Positions 15,877 to 25,435 of a stretch of 64,000 bases of DNA are shown piece after piece. The position numbers and the translations under genes are program-made. The notes below the pieces were generated by a model. That model searched no databases and was not told the origin of the DNA. It was given only the letters and a program-made list of their open reading frames with translations. Source of the stretch: Paramagnetospirillum magnetotacticum MS-1 (GTDB lineage: Bacteria > Pseudomonadota > Alphaproteobacteria > Rhodospirillales > Magnetospirillaceae); assembly GCF_000829825.1 (NCBI RefSeq), contig NZ_JXSL01000027.1, positions 248,001 through 312,000 on the forward strand, written 5' to 3'. Each line of letters begins with the position of its first letter. Position 1 is the stretch's first letter.

Positions 15877-17532
15877 ATGCGCTTGCCCAGTGGTGCTCCA
15901 GGGGGTGTGCCCAGTGCCCATGTGGACCGCTTTGCCCGCGAACTGTTGCCGCCGCCTGATCTGTGGCCGGTCTTTGACTATTCGGCGCCCCATCTCGGCC
16001 ATTATCCCGACCGCATCAACGCGGCGGCCGCGCTGATCGATACGGCAGTGGCGGCGGGGTTTGGGGCCAAGCCGGTGTTCCATTACGGGGAAGGGACCTG
16101 GAGTTACGCCCATCTTCTCGACCGGGCCGAGCGCATCGCCCGCGTCCTGACCGAGGACTTCGGGCTGGTGCCGGGCAATCGGGTGCTGCTGCGCTCGGCC
16201 AATACGCCCATGCTGGTGGCGTGCTGGCTGGCGGTGTTGAAGGCGGGGGGCATTTGCGTGACCACCATGCCGCTGCTGCGCGCCAAGGAACTGTCCTACA
16301 TCGTGGAGAAGGCCCGAATCGCCATCGCCCTGTGCGAGCTTGATCTGGCCGAGGAGATGGATCTCACCCGCCAGAAAATGCCCGAGCTTCGCCATGTGTC
16401 CTATTTCACGCCGCTAGGCGACGGCACCAAGTCCGACGCCGATCTTGACCGCCGCGCCGAGGCCAAGCCTGCCGGATTCGCCAATGTGGACACGGCGGCC
16501 GACGATGTGGCGCTGATCACCTTCACCTCGGGGACCACAGGCAATCCCAAGGGCGCCATGCATTTCCACCGCGACATCTTGGCGTCGTGTGATTGCTGGC
16601 CACGCCGCCATGGCCTGGACGCCGACGAGGTGGTGATCGGCTCGCCCTCCATCGCCTTCACCTATGGCAAGGCGGCCTTCATGATGTATCCGTTGCGGTA
16701 CCGCGCCACCGCTGTTCTGGTGCCCAAGCCCACGCCGGACCTGATTTTGGAGGGCATTCAGCGTCATCGCGCCACCAGCCTTTACGCGGTGCCCACCTCG
16801 TTCAACGCCATGCTGGGCATGATCGGCAAATACGATATCTCGTCCTTGCGCAAGGGGTCCTCGGCGGGCGAGCATCTGCGGCCCAAGCTTTACGACGACT
16901 GGCTGGACCGTACCGGCATCAAGCTGGTCAACGGAATCGGCATGACCGAGATGCTGACCCATTTCATCTGTCAGTCGGCGGATGTTGCCAAGCCGGGCGC
17001 TACCGGCTTTCCTGTGGATGGTTACAGCGCCTGTATCTTGGACGACGACTTCAATCCGCTGCCTGTGGGGTCCAAGGGGCGCCTCGCGGTGCGCGGGCCC
17101 ACCGGCTGCCGCTATCTCGACGATCAGGCGCGACAGGCGGGTTTCGTCAAGAACGGCTGGAACGTCACCGGGGACATCATGGAGCAGGACCAGGACGGCT
17201 GGTTCTGGTATGTGGACCGCTCCGACGACATGATCGTCTCGTCGGGCTACAACATCTCGGCCCAGGAGGTGGAGCGCGCCATCCTGGACCACCCCAAGGT
17301 GGCGGAATGCGCCGTCATCGGCGTTCCCGACGAGGCGCGCGGCACCATCGTGCGGGCCTGTATCGTGCTGGATAACCCCTCCCTGGCCTCGGAACTGCTG
17401 GCCGAGGAGATCCAGACCTTCGTCAAAGCCAATATCGCGCCCTACAAATACCCGCGCGAGGTCAAATTCGTGGAGTTCCTGCCCAAGACCCAGACGGGCA
17501 AGATCCAGCGGTTCCGTCTCAGGGAATTATAG
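15877..17532 (+). CDS. Aryl/acyl-CoA ligase, 2-aminobenzoate/benzoate-CoA ligase type
   Basis: A 551-residue ANL-superfamily AMP-forming ligase. The ATP motif is FTSGTTGNPKGAMHFH; later motifs are GIGMTEMLTHF, TGDIMEQDQDGWFWY and SSGYNISAQEVE. The acylatable lysine lies in PKTQTGKIQRFRL. The N-terminus and the GYSACILDDDF region resemble benzoate- and 2-aminobenzoate-CoA ligases, so an aromatic acid is the best guess, but specificity cannot be fixed by reading. GGAGG precedes ATG 15877. Two operator-like palindromes lie immediately upstream. It stands alone, with no other aromatic-degradation gene in the window. Confidence 0.8.
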   Translation: MRLPSGAPGGVPSAHVDRFARELLPPPDLWPVFDYSAPHLGHYPDRINAAAALIDTAVAAGFGAKPVFHYGEGTWSYAHLLDRAERIARVLTEDFGLVPGNRVLLRSANTPMLVACWLAVLKAGGICVTTMPLLRAKELSYIVEKARIAIALCELDLAEEMDLTRQKMPELRHVSYFTPLGDGTKSDADLDRRAEAKPAGFANVDTAADDVALITFTSGTTGNPKGAMHFHRDILASCDCWPRRHGLDADEVVIGSPSIAFTYGKAAFMMYPLRYRATAVLVPKPTPDLILEGIQRHRATSLYAVPTSFNAMLGMIGKYDISSLRKGSSAGEHLRPKLYDDWLDRTGIKLVNGIGMTEMLTHFICQSADVAKPGATGFPVDGYSACILDDDFNPLPVGSKGRLAVRGPTGCRYLDDQARQAGFVKNGWNVTGDIMEQDQDGWFWYVDRSDDMIVSSGYNISAQEVERAILDHPKVAECAVIGVPDEARGTIVRACIVLDNPSLASELLAEEIQTFVKANIAPYKYPREVKFVEFLPKTQTGKIQRFRLREL

Positions 17533-17572
17533 GCATTACTTCGCTTGCGCGTGGGCTCGTTTGACCAAGCCG

Positions 17573-17680
17573 CAGGGCGCTGCCCTGCACCCGCCAGGGA
17601 CTGAAGTCCCTGGACCCTATTACGAATAATCCAATGGGATCAAAGGGCCTTGGCCCTTTGCGGGTGTGGGCAGAGCCCGC
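17573..17680. repeat. Cluster of hairpin repeats in intergenic region
   Basis: At least three inverted repeats in a row: CAGGGC/GCCCTG (17573-17587), CCAGGGA/TCCCTGG (17594-17613) and AAAGGGCC/GGCCCTTT (17642-17659), then GCGGG/CCCGC. The block lies between the convergent CoA ligase and radical SAM genes. It looks like a dispersed non-coding repeat and can serve as a bidirectional terminator. Confidence 0.65.
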
Positions 17681-17715
17681 AAGGGGGGCTAACTCTACGA
17701 CTATGAGATGTTTTC

Positions 17716-19026
17716 TTAGCCGAAAGGATCGTCGCATTTGCCGCACATGGGGATATCGCGGACATCGCCATTGCGGAAGGCGTCCAGGATGCGGCCATAG
17801 GCGGAGCCACGGCGGATCTCGCCCAGGCCCTGATCCATGATATTGCCGATCTTCAATTGGGCATTGGAATCATAGCAGCCGCAGGCGGTCACCGTGCCGT
17901 CGCAGAACACGCCGACGGCCTTGAGGAACAGGCGGCAAGGCATCAGGCGGTGGTGATCGATATCCTTCAAGGACCAGATTCCGTGGCGTTCGCTCAAACT
18001 CCCGCACTGGACAGAGCCGCCGAAATTATTGGCGGGCACGGTCCACACATCGGTGATGCCGATGGAGGCGAGGAAGGCCTTGGTCTTGCGCAGATTGACT
18101 TCCCAATCGCCCAGCGCCACCGCCTTGACGGCGAAACGGGTGGGGGTGTCCTTCAGCGCCTTGTGGATGGCTTTGAGGTTGACCACGATTCGCTCGAATT
18201 TCGCGCCCACATAGACGCTCTCATAACTTGGCGCGTCCCAGCCCGCGAAGGAGAATTGCAGATAGGCTAGGCCCAGCTTGGACAGGCGGGAAATCTTATC
18301 GGGTGTGAACGGCGTGCCGTTGGTGACGATGCCCACCTGAAAGCCCTCGGCCACGGCATGCTCCAGCATCTCGAAGACGCGGGGATGGAGGAAGGGTTCT
18401 CCCTGACCGGCCAGGATATGCATGGTCTTGATGCCGCTGGCCTTGCCCTCGGCGATCACCCGCTCGAAGACCGCGTCCTCCATGAAGCCGGAATTGTCCT
18501 TCCAGATCTCCCATCCGCACATGGTACAACGCAGATTGCATCGGCGGCTGAGCTGGACGTAAAGCTCGTAGGGCACCAGCTGGCGCCGTTCGGCCGGAGC
18601 GATGACCAGGGCCCGGGCCTTGGCCAGATGGGGGGCGGCGGCCTGCGACCGTCCGGCCTCCTCCAGGGCGATGCCTAGCAAATAATGGATGCGGCCCGAT
18701 TGCGGCTGTATTTGCGCTGCCGGTTCCAGCAGGGCCAGGGACTCGGCGGCCCGGCCTTGCGCCACCAGGGCACCGGCCAGACCGACCATGGTGTCGAGAT
18801 GACCGGGAATGGCCGTCAGCACCCGGCGGAACAGCGTCTCCGCCTCGGGGGCGCGCTGACGGGCCAGCAATAGACCGGCGCGGCGATAGTCGCATTCCAC
18901 ATGGCCATCGGCCTTTTCCAGGGCGGCGATGGCCTCGTCCAGCAACTGTCCCTCGGCCAGACGCATGGCCTCGGCCAGGATGAGGGCCGGATCGATCGGC
19001 TTGGTTTTTTTCTTCGGCGGCTTCAT
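17716..19026 (-). CDS. TPR-radical SAM/SPASM protein
   Basis: A 436-residue protein. The N-terminal 140 residues are TPR-like helical repeats (for example AETLFRRVLTAIPGHLDTMVGLAGALVAQGRAAES, given here as one repeat region). The radical SAM core begins at LSRRCNLRCTMCGWEIW with the CxxxCxxC cluster motif and continues with the GQGEPFLHP segment. A C-terminal SPASM-like region has many Cys (for example FCDGTVTACGCYD and MCGKCDDPF), so auxiliary iron-sulphur clusters are likely. Family members modify peptides, proteins or cofactors. No precursor peptide is visible nearby. ATG 19026 is chosen over an upstream in-frame start. Confidence 0.82.
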   Translation of the reverse strand: MKPPKKKTKPIDPALILAEAMRLAEGQLLDEAIAALEKADGHVECDYRRAGLLLARQRAPEAETLFRRVLTAIPGHLDTMVGLAGALVAQGRAAESLALLEPAAQIQPQSGRIHYLLGIALEEAGRSQAAAPHLAKARALVIAPAERRQLVPYELYVQLSRRCNLRCTMCGWEIWKDNSGFMEDAVFERVIAEGKASGIKTMHILAGQGEPFLHPRVFEMLEHAVAEGFQVGIVTNGTPFTPDKISRLSKLGLAYLQFSFAGWDAPSYESVYVGAKFERIVVNLKAIHKALKDTPTRFAVKAVALGDWEVNLRKTKAFLASIGITDVWTVPANNFGGSVQCGSLSERHGIWSLKDIDHHRLMPCRLFLKAVGVFCDGTVTACGCYDSNAQLKIGNIMDQGLGEIRRGSAYGRILDAFRNGDVRDIPMCGKCDDPFG

Positions 19027-19118
19027 GACGCGGCAGACTAACACCGCCACCTCTCGGCTTTCCATGGTGGTGTTGTCTGGGGCATTATGCCCGAGGCCAA
19101 AAAGGGGAGAGCGGGGCA

Positions 19119-22100
19119 GTGCCGGGCGTGTCAGCCGACGACAGGATCACCAGCCAGGAGGATGGCCCAGGCGGCCGTTGGCGTTTTGGCATCCGTGCCA
19201 AGCTGGTGGTGGCGGTCGGCACCGTGGCTGGCATGATCATGGTCGCCAGTCTGCTCACTTGGTTCAGTTATTCGGAAATCGAACGTCTGCTGGCCGCCGT
19301 GACGCGGACCAATCTGCCCAGCCTGTCCAACGCCCTGAAACTGTCCGAGGCCACCGCCCGGCTGGCCGCCGCCGCTCCGGCTCTTGACGGCTCCCAGTCA
19401 CAGTTCCAGAGGCAAAGTAATTTCGTGGCGCTGCAACAGCAGACCGAACGCCTGCTTGTTCTGGTCGACCATCTGGCCGGGTCCATCGCCGATACCGGGC
19501 GGGTCGAGGAACTGCGTTCCATGATCGCCGCCTTTGCCGACAATGTGGTGGATCGTAACATCTTAGTGGACAAGCGGTTGCAACTGGCCGAGCGCAGCCG
19601 CGCCCAGGCCGAGATCATCAGTAATCTCGACGTGGAGGTGCACCGCGCCATGGGAGGGCTGATCGGTGATCCCGCCCTGGCCACCGTGGTGCTGGCGTCG
19701 AACTACCTGCGCGAGGCGGTGGTGGCCGGCAATCTGGAGAAGGTCGGCGACCTGCGCAGCGCCTATGAGGAACAGGTGCGCTATCTGGCTGAACTGGTCG
19801 ATGCCGCCGGGTCCAGGCCGCCCAGGACCCGCGAACTGACCCGGCGCGTGTTGGCGCTGGGGACGGGGCCGGAAAACGTTTTCGAACTCCGTACCTTGCA
19901 GATGTTGACCATTGCGCGGCTGGCCGCCGCCAATGACGAGGGGCGCGATCTGGTGGCCCGCACCTCGTCCTCGGTGGGGCGGCTGGTTTCGGCGGCGGAA
20001 GCCGAGGCGGCGGAGAACGAGCGCCGCACCGAGGCCGCGGTGTCGAGCGGGCGGACCACCATGCTGGTGGTGGCCATGCTGACCTTCTTCGGGCCGCTGC
20101 TGTTCATATGGCTGTATCTGGGACGCAGCGTGGTTGCGCGTCTGGCCGGACTGGCGTCGTCCATGCACGCCATCGCCGAGGGTGACTTTCAGGCGCCCAT
20201 TCCCGGCCAGGGCAATGACGAGATCACCGATATGGCCGCCGAACTGGCAGTGTTCCGCGACGCCATGGCCAAGCTGCAGGAATCCAGCGAGGCGCTGATC
20301 GAAAGCGAGCGGCGCCTGCGCCGCATCCTCGATACCTCACCCCTGGCTCTGGCCATTTCGCGGGTGTCGGACAGCGCCATTTTGCTGGTCAATCCCCGCT
20401 GGTCCGAACTTTACCGGGTGCCGAAGGCCCGCGCCCTGGGAATGACCGTGGCGTCTTGCTATTCCGATCCGGCCAACCGGCTGCGGCTGGTCGAACTGGT
20501 GAAAAAACGCGGCTTCGTGGGCGGGTTCGAGTGCCGGATGCGGGCCAGCGACGGCCATGAATTCTGGGCCATGCTCTCGGCCGCCGAAATCGAGATGGAC
20601 GGCGAGCCCGCGGTGATCGTCTCCTCCACCGATATCACGCGGCACAAGGAGGAGGAGGCCGCCCTGGCCGAGGCCAAGAAGGTGGCCGAAGAGGCCAGCC
20701 AGGCCAAATCCCTGTTCCTGGCCACAATGAGCCATGAGATCCGCACGCCCATGAACGGCGTCTTGACCATGGCCCAACTGCTCGAAGACATGCCTTTGCC
20801 CGCCGAGCAGCGGGAAATGGCCCGCGTCATCCGCGATTCCGCCACATCGCTGCTCACCATCATCAACGACATCTTGGATTTCTCCAAGATCGAGGCCGAC
20901 AAGCTCCAACTCGAACTGGTGGAACTGTCGCTGTCGGAACTGGTGGAAGGGGTGGCCGATCTTCTGACCATCCGCGCCCAGGAAAAGGGCATCAGCCTGA
21001 TCACCTTCATCGATCCGGCCCTGACCGACATGGTCATCGGCGATCCCATCCGCCTGCGCCAGATCATCACCAATCTGGCCGGTAACGCCATCAAGTTCAC
21101 CGACAAGGGGTATGTGCGCATCTCGGTCCGCGCCCTGGACCCGCGTGAGCGTCCGTTGCGTCTGGAGTTCAACATCACCGACACCGGGATCGGACTGGAT
21201 TCGGAACAACAGGCCCGCCTGTTCGAGCCCTTCATGCAGGCCGACGTCACCATTTCCCGGCGCTATGGCGGAACCGGGCTGGGCCTGTCCATCTGCCGCC
21301 GCCTGGTGGCCATGATGGATGGCGAAATCGGGGTGCGCAGCAATATGGGCCAGGGCTCGACCTTCTGGTTCCAGGTGCCCCTGGAACCGGCCGATGTCGC
21401 GCCGGAGGAGACCCCGGACCTGTCCGGCATCGCCGTCCTGGTCCTGGCGGAAGGGCCGGTGGCGGCGGAATGCCTGCGCCAGTATCTCGGCCATTTGGGT
21501 GCCCAGGTGGCTGTGGTGGTGGGGGCCGAGGGCGCCGTGGCTGCCGTGCGTGCCGCCGCCTTGGCCGGTTGGACCTATGACGTGGCGCTTCTTGATGATG
21601 GCCAGGATTTCCGTATGCGTCTGGGCGTGGCCGGGGCCCTGATGACCGCCGCCGGGCCCGATCTGGAATTGAAGGTGGCCTTGCTGGTCGCCAAGGAAGC
21701 CTTCGCCGCCGTGGCGTCCGAAATCAAGGCGGCCGGGCTATACGCCGCCCTGCCCAAACCCATCCGCCGTCGCCAGCTATGGCGCAATGTGGCCGTTGCG
21801 GTGGGGCGGGCCATGCCCGAAGCCGAGTCCGCCGATGGCGTCGGCGCGGAGGAGGGGTGGCGTCCTCCAACCACCGAAGAAGCGGCGGCGGCGGGCGCCC
21901 TGATCCTGGTGGCCGAGGACAATCCCACCAACAAGGTGGTCATCCGCCACCTGATGGAGCGCCTGGGCTACGCCATCGAGGTTGTGGGCAACGGCGCCGA
22001 GGCCTGGGAGCGCATGCAGATCCGCGATTACGGCCTGTTGCTCACCGATTGCCATATGCCCGAGATGGATGGCTACGAACTGACCCAGCGCATCCGTGAA

Positions 22101-22700
22101 TGGGAGGTGGAGACCGGCCATCTGCTGCCCATCGTGGCGCTGACCGCCGATGCTTTGGCCGGGACCGCGCGGCGTTGCCTTGATTGCGGCATGAACGCCT
22201 TTTTGGCCAAGCCCATCGACCTGATTCAGTTGGACGCCACCATCCGCCGTCTTCTGCCGGTGGCGGTCGGGCTGCGGCGGCGGCGTTCCGGGGGCGAGGA
22301 GGCGGTGGCGCCCCCGCTGGCGGCGGTCGGGGTTCCTCTGCTTGGTCCCGTGGCGGCGGACCCGTCCTTGCCGCCGGTCCTCGATCTTACCCCCATGCGG
22401 CAGATCTTTGGCGATATCGGAAACGAGGTCCGCGAACTTCTGGCCCTGTTCGTGGACACGACCCGTCCGCTGGTGGTGGATCTTGGCATTGCCTTAGAGG
22501 CCGCCGACGCCCTGGCGGCGCGGGAAGCGGCCCATTCGGCCAAGGGGGCGGGCAACAGCGCCGGGGCCTTCCGCTTCGCCAAGCTGTGCGCCCAGGCCGA
22601 GGCCGCCTGTGCGGCTTCCGATCTGGCCACGGTCAGCGCTCTCTATCCCGCGCTGGAAGTTGCCTTCGACGAGGCCGCCGCGGCGATCGCAGCCATATGA
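19119..22700 (+). CDS. Hybrid sensor histidine kinase with two receivers and Hpt
   Basis: A 1193-residue phosphorelay protein. It has a membrane helix (about 28-50), a helical periplasmic sensor, a second membrane helix (about 308-330) and HAMP (about 330-385). PAS follows (about 400-515), then HisKA with [15 protein letters not shown] (about 540) and a HATPase with [18 protein letters not shown] and GGTGLGLSI. The first receiver-like domain (about 770-895) lacks the acidic pair. A second receiver is intact ([11 protein letters not shown] and [15 protein letters not shown]). A C-terminal Hpt has HSAKGAGNS. The start is GTG 19119. No separate response regulator adjoins it. Confidence 0.93.
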   Translation: MPGVSADDRITSQEDGPGGRWRFGIRAKLVVAVGTVAGMIMVASLLTWFSYSEIERLLAAVTRTNLPSLSNALKLSEATARLAAAAPALDGSQSQFQRQSNFVALQQQTERLLVLVDHLAGSIADTGRVEELRSMIAAFADNVVDRNILVDKRLQLAERSRAQAEIISNLDVEVHRAMGGLIGDPALATVVLASNYLREAVVAGNLEKVGDLRSAYEEQVRYLAELVDAAGSRPPRTRELTRRVLALGTGPENVFELRTLQMLTIARLAAANDEGRDLVARTSSSVGRLVSAAEAEAAENERRTEAAVSSGRTTMLVVAMLTFFGPLLFIWLYLGRSVVARLAGLASSMHAIAEGDFQAPIPGQGNDEITDMAAELAVFRDAMAKLQESSEALIESERRLRRILDTSPLALAISRVSDSAILLVNPRWSELYRVPKARALGMTVASCYSDPANRLRLVELVKKRGFVGGFECRMRASDGHEFWAMLSAAEIEMDGEPAVIVSSTDITRHKEEEAALAEAKKVAEEASQAKSLFLATMSHEIRTPMNGVLTMAQLLEDMPLPAEQREMARVIRDSATSLLTIINDILDFSKIEADKLQLELVELSLSELVEGVADLLTIRAQEKGISLITFIDPALTDMVIGDPIRLRQIITNLAGNAIKFTDKGYVRISVRALDPRERPLRLEFNITDTGIGLDSEQQARLFEPFMQADVTISRRYGGTGLGLSICRRLVAMMDGEIGVRSNMGQGSTFWFQVPLEPADVAPEETPDLSGIAVLVLAEGPVAAECLRQYLGHLGAQVAVVVGAEGAVAAVRAAALAGWTYDVALLDDGQDFRMRLGVAGALMTAAGPDLELKVALLVAKEAFAAVASEIKAAGLYAALPKPIRRRQLWRNVAVAVGRAMPEAESADGVGAEEGWRPPTTEEAAAAGALILVAEDNPTNKVVIRHLMERLGYAIEVVGNGAEAWERMQIRDYGLLLTDCHMPEMDGYELTQRIREWEVETGHLLPIVALTADALAGTARRCLDCGMNAFLAKPIDLIQLDATIRRLLPVAVGLRRRRSGGEEAVAPPLAAVGVPLLGPVAADPSLPPVLDLTPMRQIFGDIGNEVRELLALFVDTTRPLVVDLGIALEAADALAAREAAHSAKGAGNSAGAFRFAKLCAQAEAACAASDLATVSALYPALEVAFDEAAAAIAAI

Positions 22701-22711
22701 CAAAAAGAAAA

Positions 22712-22733
22712 CCGCGCTCTCTGTGGAGCGCGG
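22712..22733. terminator. Bidirectional terminator between hybrid kinase and rpmJ
   Basis: A perfect 8-bp stem CCGCGCTC/GAGCGCGG with a 6-nt loop lies between convergent genes. On the minus strand it is followed by TTTTCTTTTTG, a good U-rich tract for ending rpmJ transcription. On the plus strand the tail is poorer. Confidence 0.8.
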
Positions 22734-22783
22734 CTTGCTTCGATCTTGTGCCTTATTTAAGGGCGCTGACCGGCTGCCGGGCC

Positions 22784-22909
22784 TTAGCCCTGGCGGGCCT
22801 TGAAGCGGGGGTTCGTCTTGTTGATGACGTAGACCCGGCCCTTGCGGCGAACGATGCGGCAATTCTTGTCGCGCAGCTTGGCCGACTTCAGCGAGTTACG
22901 AATCTTCAT
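22784..22909 (-). CDS. rpmJ: 50S ribosomal protein L36
   Basis: A 41-residue very basic protein reading [19 protein letters not shown] at the start and [13 protein letters not shown] at the end. This is the longer 41-residue L36 type that usually lacks the full four-Cys zinc ribbon; only one Cys is seen here. It stands alone and is not in a ribosomal operon. The stop is TAA at 22784-22786. Confidence 0.95.
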
Positions 22910-23055
22910 GGTCCGACTTCCTAAAGCGTAATTGTCGCCGAAACGACGTCACTTGGTTTCGCAAGCGCGAGGCCGGGAAAATACGGAAAGGAACGGGGGC
23001 TGTCAACAGCTCGTGAAACGTTTTCTTTCGAATTTTGGAAGTTATACTCCTTTCC

Positions 23056-23847
23056 ATGCTGACCTTCATCCCTGATCCCCTCGGAACCCCCGTCGCCTTC
23101 CATACCGTAGAGGGCCGGGCAGGCGCGCGCGTCCTGGTGGTTTGCGACCATGCCTCGGCGGCCATCCCCGCCAGCCTGGGTGATCTGGGGGTTGGCGAGG
23201 CCCAGCGGACCAGCCATGTGGCCTGGGATATCGGCGCCGCCCAGGTGGCCGTCATTCTGGCTGATATCCTGGGTTGTCCCGCCGTTCTGTCGGGCGTCAG
23301 CCGACTGGTCATCGACTGCAACCGCCAGCCCGGCGACCCGTCTTCCATACCCGCGCTCAGTTGCGGCGTCCGGGTTCCGGGCAACGAGGGCGTCGATGAG
23401 GCAGAGGCCGATGCCCGTGCCCGCGACTGGTTCTGGCCCTATCACACCGAGATCGGCGACCGCATCGCCCATTTATGGCGCGAGGCAAGCGTACCGGCGG
23501 TGGTGGCCGTTCACAGCTTCACGCCCTGCATCGAGGGGCAGATGCCGCGGCCCTGGCATGTGGGCGTGCTGTGGAACCGGGATCCGCGCATGGCGGAACC
23601 GGTGCTGGCGGGCCTGCGGGCGCGCGGCGATCTGGTGGTGGGCGACAACCAGCCCTATTCCGGGCGCGAGATCAATTACACGCTGGACACCCATGCGGGC
23701 GTGGCCGGGCTGCCCAATGTCTCGTTCGAGATCCGCCAGGATTTGTTGGCCGACGAGGCCGGGTGCCGACGCTGGGCTTTGATCCTGGCCGATGCCCTGA
23801 GCGGCGTTCTGGCCGATGACGGGCTGTACCGCGCCGAAACCTATTAG
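23056..23847 (+). CDS. N-formylglutamate amidohydrolase family protein
   Basis: A 263-residue putative zinc hydrolase of the N-formylglutamate amidohydrolase (HutG-like) family. Visible family segments are VVCDHASAAIP, VAWDIGAAQVAVILA, SRLVIDCNRQPGD, AVHSFTP and the C-terminal VSFEIRQDLL. There are no histidine-utilisation genes around it, so the physiological amide substrate is uncertain. ATG 23056 is chosen. Its last 4 bases overlap a tiny lipoprotein gene on the other strand. Confidence 0.88.
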   Translation: MLTFIPDPLGTPVAFHTVEGRAGARVLVVCDHASAAIPASLGDLGVGEAQRTSHVAWDIGAAQVAVILADILGCPAVLSGVSRLVIDCNRQPGDPSSIPALSCGVRVPGNEGVDEAEADARARDWFWPYHTEIGDRIAHLWREASVPAVVAVHSFTPCIEGQMPRPWHVGVLWNRDPRMAEPVLAGLRARGDLVVGDNQPYSGREINYTLDTHAGVAGLPNVSFEIRQDLLADEAGCRRWALILADALSGVLADDGLYRAETY

Positions 23848-23966
23848 AATCCGGTATTGAAGATGGAGCAGCCGCCCCTGGTTCCGGCGTTATTGCCCTT
23901 CACCTCGCAATTGCCGCAAGCAGCGAGGAACAGGCAGATCAGCAGGGGCAGCAACCGGTGTTTCAT
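23844..23966 (-). CDS. Tiny lipoprotein (40 aa)
   Basis: The 40-residue frame starts MKHRLLPLLICLFLAACGNC and ends SIFNTGF. It has a positively charged n-region, a hydrophobic core and a lipobox LAAC, with Cys17 as the lipidation site. The mature peptide would be only 24 residues, with two further Cys (20 and 33) that could pair. It resembles entericidin-sized lipoproteins in size, not in sequence. The stop overlaps the preceding plus-strand gene by 4 nt. The start ATG 23966 has no strong ribosome site. Confidence 0.65.
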   Translation of the reverse strand: MKHRLLPLLICLFLAACGNCEVKGNNAGTRGGCSIFNTGF

Positions 23967-24055
23967 GACCCCATCCTAGCAGAGTGTAACACCCGCTTGA
24001 ACCAGCTCCCTTGCTTGGCTATGGTCTGGACCCATTTCGACCGAGGAGCGCGTTC

Positions 24056-24319
24056 ATGAGCGAGGAACAGAATACCAGCCAGATCGGCGGCATCGCGGCC
24101 GAGGCGCTGCGCCAGTTCATCGACCGTATCGAACGGTTGGAAGAGGAAAAGAAGGCCCTCTCGGCCGATATCAAGGACGTCTATTCCCAGTGCAAGTCCC
24201 AGGGATTCGACACCAAGATCATCCGCAAGATCGTGGCGCTGAGAAAGCGCGACCGCCAGGAGCGGGAAGAGGAACAGCAGATCCTCGATCTCTACCTCGC
24301 CGCCCTCGGCGAGGCGTAA
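24056..24319 (+). CDS. gapR: GapR-type DNA-binding protein (DUF2312)
   Basis: An 87-residue DUF2312 protein. It reads [25 protein letters not shown] then [20 protein letters not shown] and ends with a short acidic helix. GapR of Caulobacter clamps overtwisted, AT-rich DNA ahead of the replication fork and is widespread in alphaproteobacteria. ATG 24056 ([12 protein letters not shown]) is chosen over an upstream open extension; a GAGGAG ribosome site precedes it. Confidence 0.92.
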   Translation: MSEEQNTSQIGGIAAEALRQFIDRIERLEEEKKALSADIKDVYSQCKSQGFDTKIIRKIVALRKRDRQEREEEQQILDLYLAALGEA

Positions 24320-24359
24320 GCCATCTCGTCGCTCGAGGAATGACGGCCCGTCCGGGCCG

Positions 24360-24770
24360 TCACTTCCGTCCGCGCTCGATCTCGATTCCCACCGAGGCGG
24401 CCTCGGCATAGACGTCGAGCTTTTCCACCCGGATGCGCGCGGTTTCCACCCGCTCATCGATCAGGCACAGGTCGGCGATCTTCTCCGCCAGGGTCTCCAC
24501 CAGATTGATGTGTCCCTCGGCCAGCATGGTCTTGATGCCGTCGATCACATCCTCGTAGGACACCACATTGGCGATGTCGTCGCTCAAGGGTCCTGCCTGT
24601 TCCAGCACGCTCATATCCACGTTGATACGCACCCGCTGCGGCGCCAGCAATTCATGGGCATGGATACCGATCAAGCATTTGAGCACCAGATCGCGCACCA
24701 GAATGCGATAGAGGCGGCGGACCGGCGCTTCGCCCGGCTGGATATCGGCTTGACTGCGGCTCACGAACAC
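24360..24770 (-). CDS. folB: Dihydroneopterin aldolase
   Basis: A 136-residue folate biosynthesis enzyme, converting dihydroneopterin to 6-hydroxymethyl-dihydropterin plus glycolaldehyde. Family landmarks are VLKCLIGIHAHELLAPQRV, the VSYEDVIDGI segment and NLVETLAEKIADLCL. The N-terminal 20 residues extend beyond the usual start. It heads towards gapR and lies downstream of a PAS-like gene and folK on the same strand. Confidence 0.93.
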   Translation of the reverse strand: MFVSRSQADIQPGEAPVRRLYRILVRDLVLKCLIGIHAHELLAPQRVRINVDMSVLEQAGPLSDDIANVVSYEDVIDGIKTMLAEGHINLVETLAEKIADLCLIDERVETARIRVEKLDVYAEAASVGIEIERGRK

Positions 24771-24833
24771 TTGGATCTTTCCTCAGGCTGGGAAAGCAGG
24801 GTCATAGCGCTTACCGAGCGCTGGGCGCAAGTG

Positions 24834-25376
24834 TCAATGACTGGTGCCGCAACACGGGGGGCAGCGAACCTGATGGGTGCGGAAGGGGATGTCATCGGCA
24901 AAGATGCCCAGGCGGTCCAGGGCCTCGCTTGCCGGTTGCCATTGGTCCCCGATCTTGATCCGCCCGCATTCGGGGCATAGATCCACATTGACCGGCAGGC
25001 GCAGATGCCGCTGGTGGAATTCGCCGACCTCCTGCGGTTCCGTGGCGATAAGGCGGCTGGAAAACCGGATTCCGCCGCAGCCCAAGGGCATCATGACCAT
25101 GGACATCAGCCGTTTTGTGCCAGGATCGTCGCACCGGAAGGCAAAGCAAACCCCTAAGCCCGTCCGCCGAATCTCGGTCACCAGGGCGCGGTAGATATCG
25201 GAAATATTGGCATCGTCCACCACGTCCCAGAGAGAGCGGCTGAGAACACTCTTCTGGTAGGTCTTCTCCGGCCAACCCTGGCCGAAAGCAACGATGCGGT
25301 CGCGGCCGCAAATTTCATAGCTCAGGACGTCGGCAGCATCCTGGGTCGGCTCACTGATCTGAAAGAGCCCCACCAT
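24834..25376 (-). CDS. PAS-like protein with C-terminal CxxC zinc-ribbon pairs
   Basis: A 180-residue cytoplasmic protein. The first 120 residues read as a PAS-like sensor (LSYEICGRDRIVAFGQGWPE, then SLWDVVDDANISDIYRAL). The C-terminal region has two cysteine pairs, LCPECGRIK and RCPPCCGTSH, suggesting a bound metal. ATG 25376 has GAGG upstream and is preferred over GTG 25388. There is no output domain, so it may act as a stand-alone sensor or adaptor. It lies between folK and folB but has no evident folate role. Confidence 0.65.
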   Translation of the reverse strand: MVGLFQISEPTQDAADVLSYEICGRDRIVAFGQGWPEKTYQKSVLSRSLWDVVDDANISDIYRALVTEIRRTGLGVCFAFRCDDPGTKRLMSMVMMPLGCGGIRFSSRLIATEPQEVGEFHQRHLRLPVNVDLCPECGRIKIGDQWQPASEALDRLGIFADDIPFRTHQVRCPPCCGTSH

Positions 25377-25435
25377 CGGCCACCTCACAAATCCATAGCT
25401 CTATGCCCTAAGGATGTTGTGGTTCTGGCCCTCAT

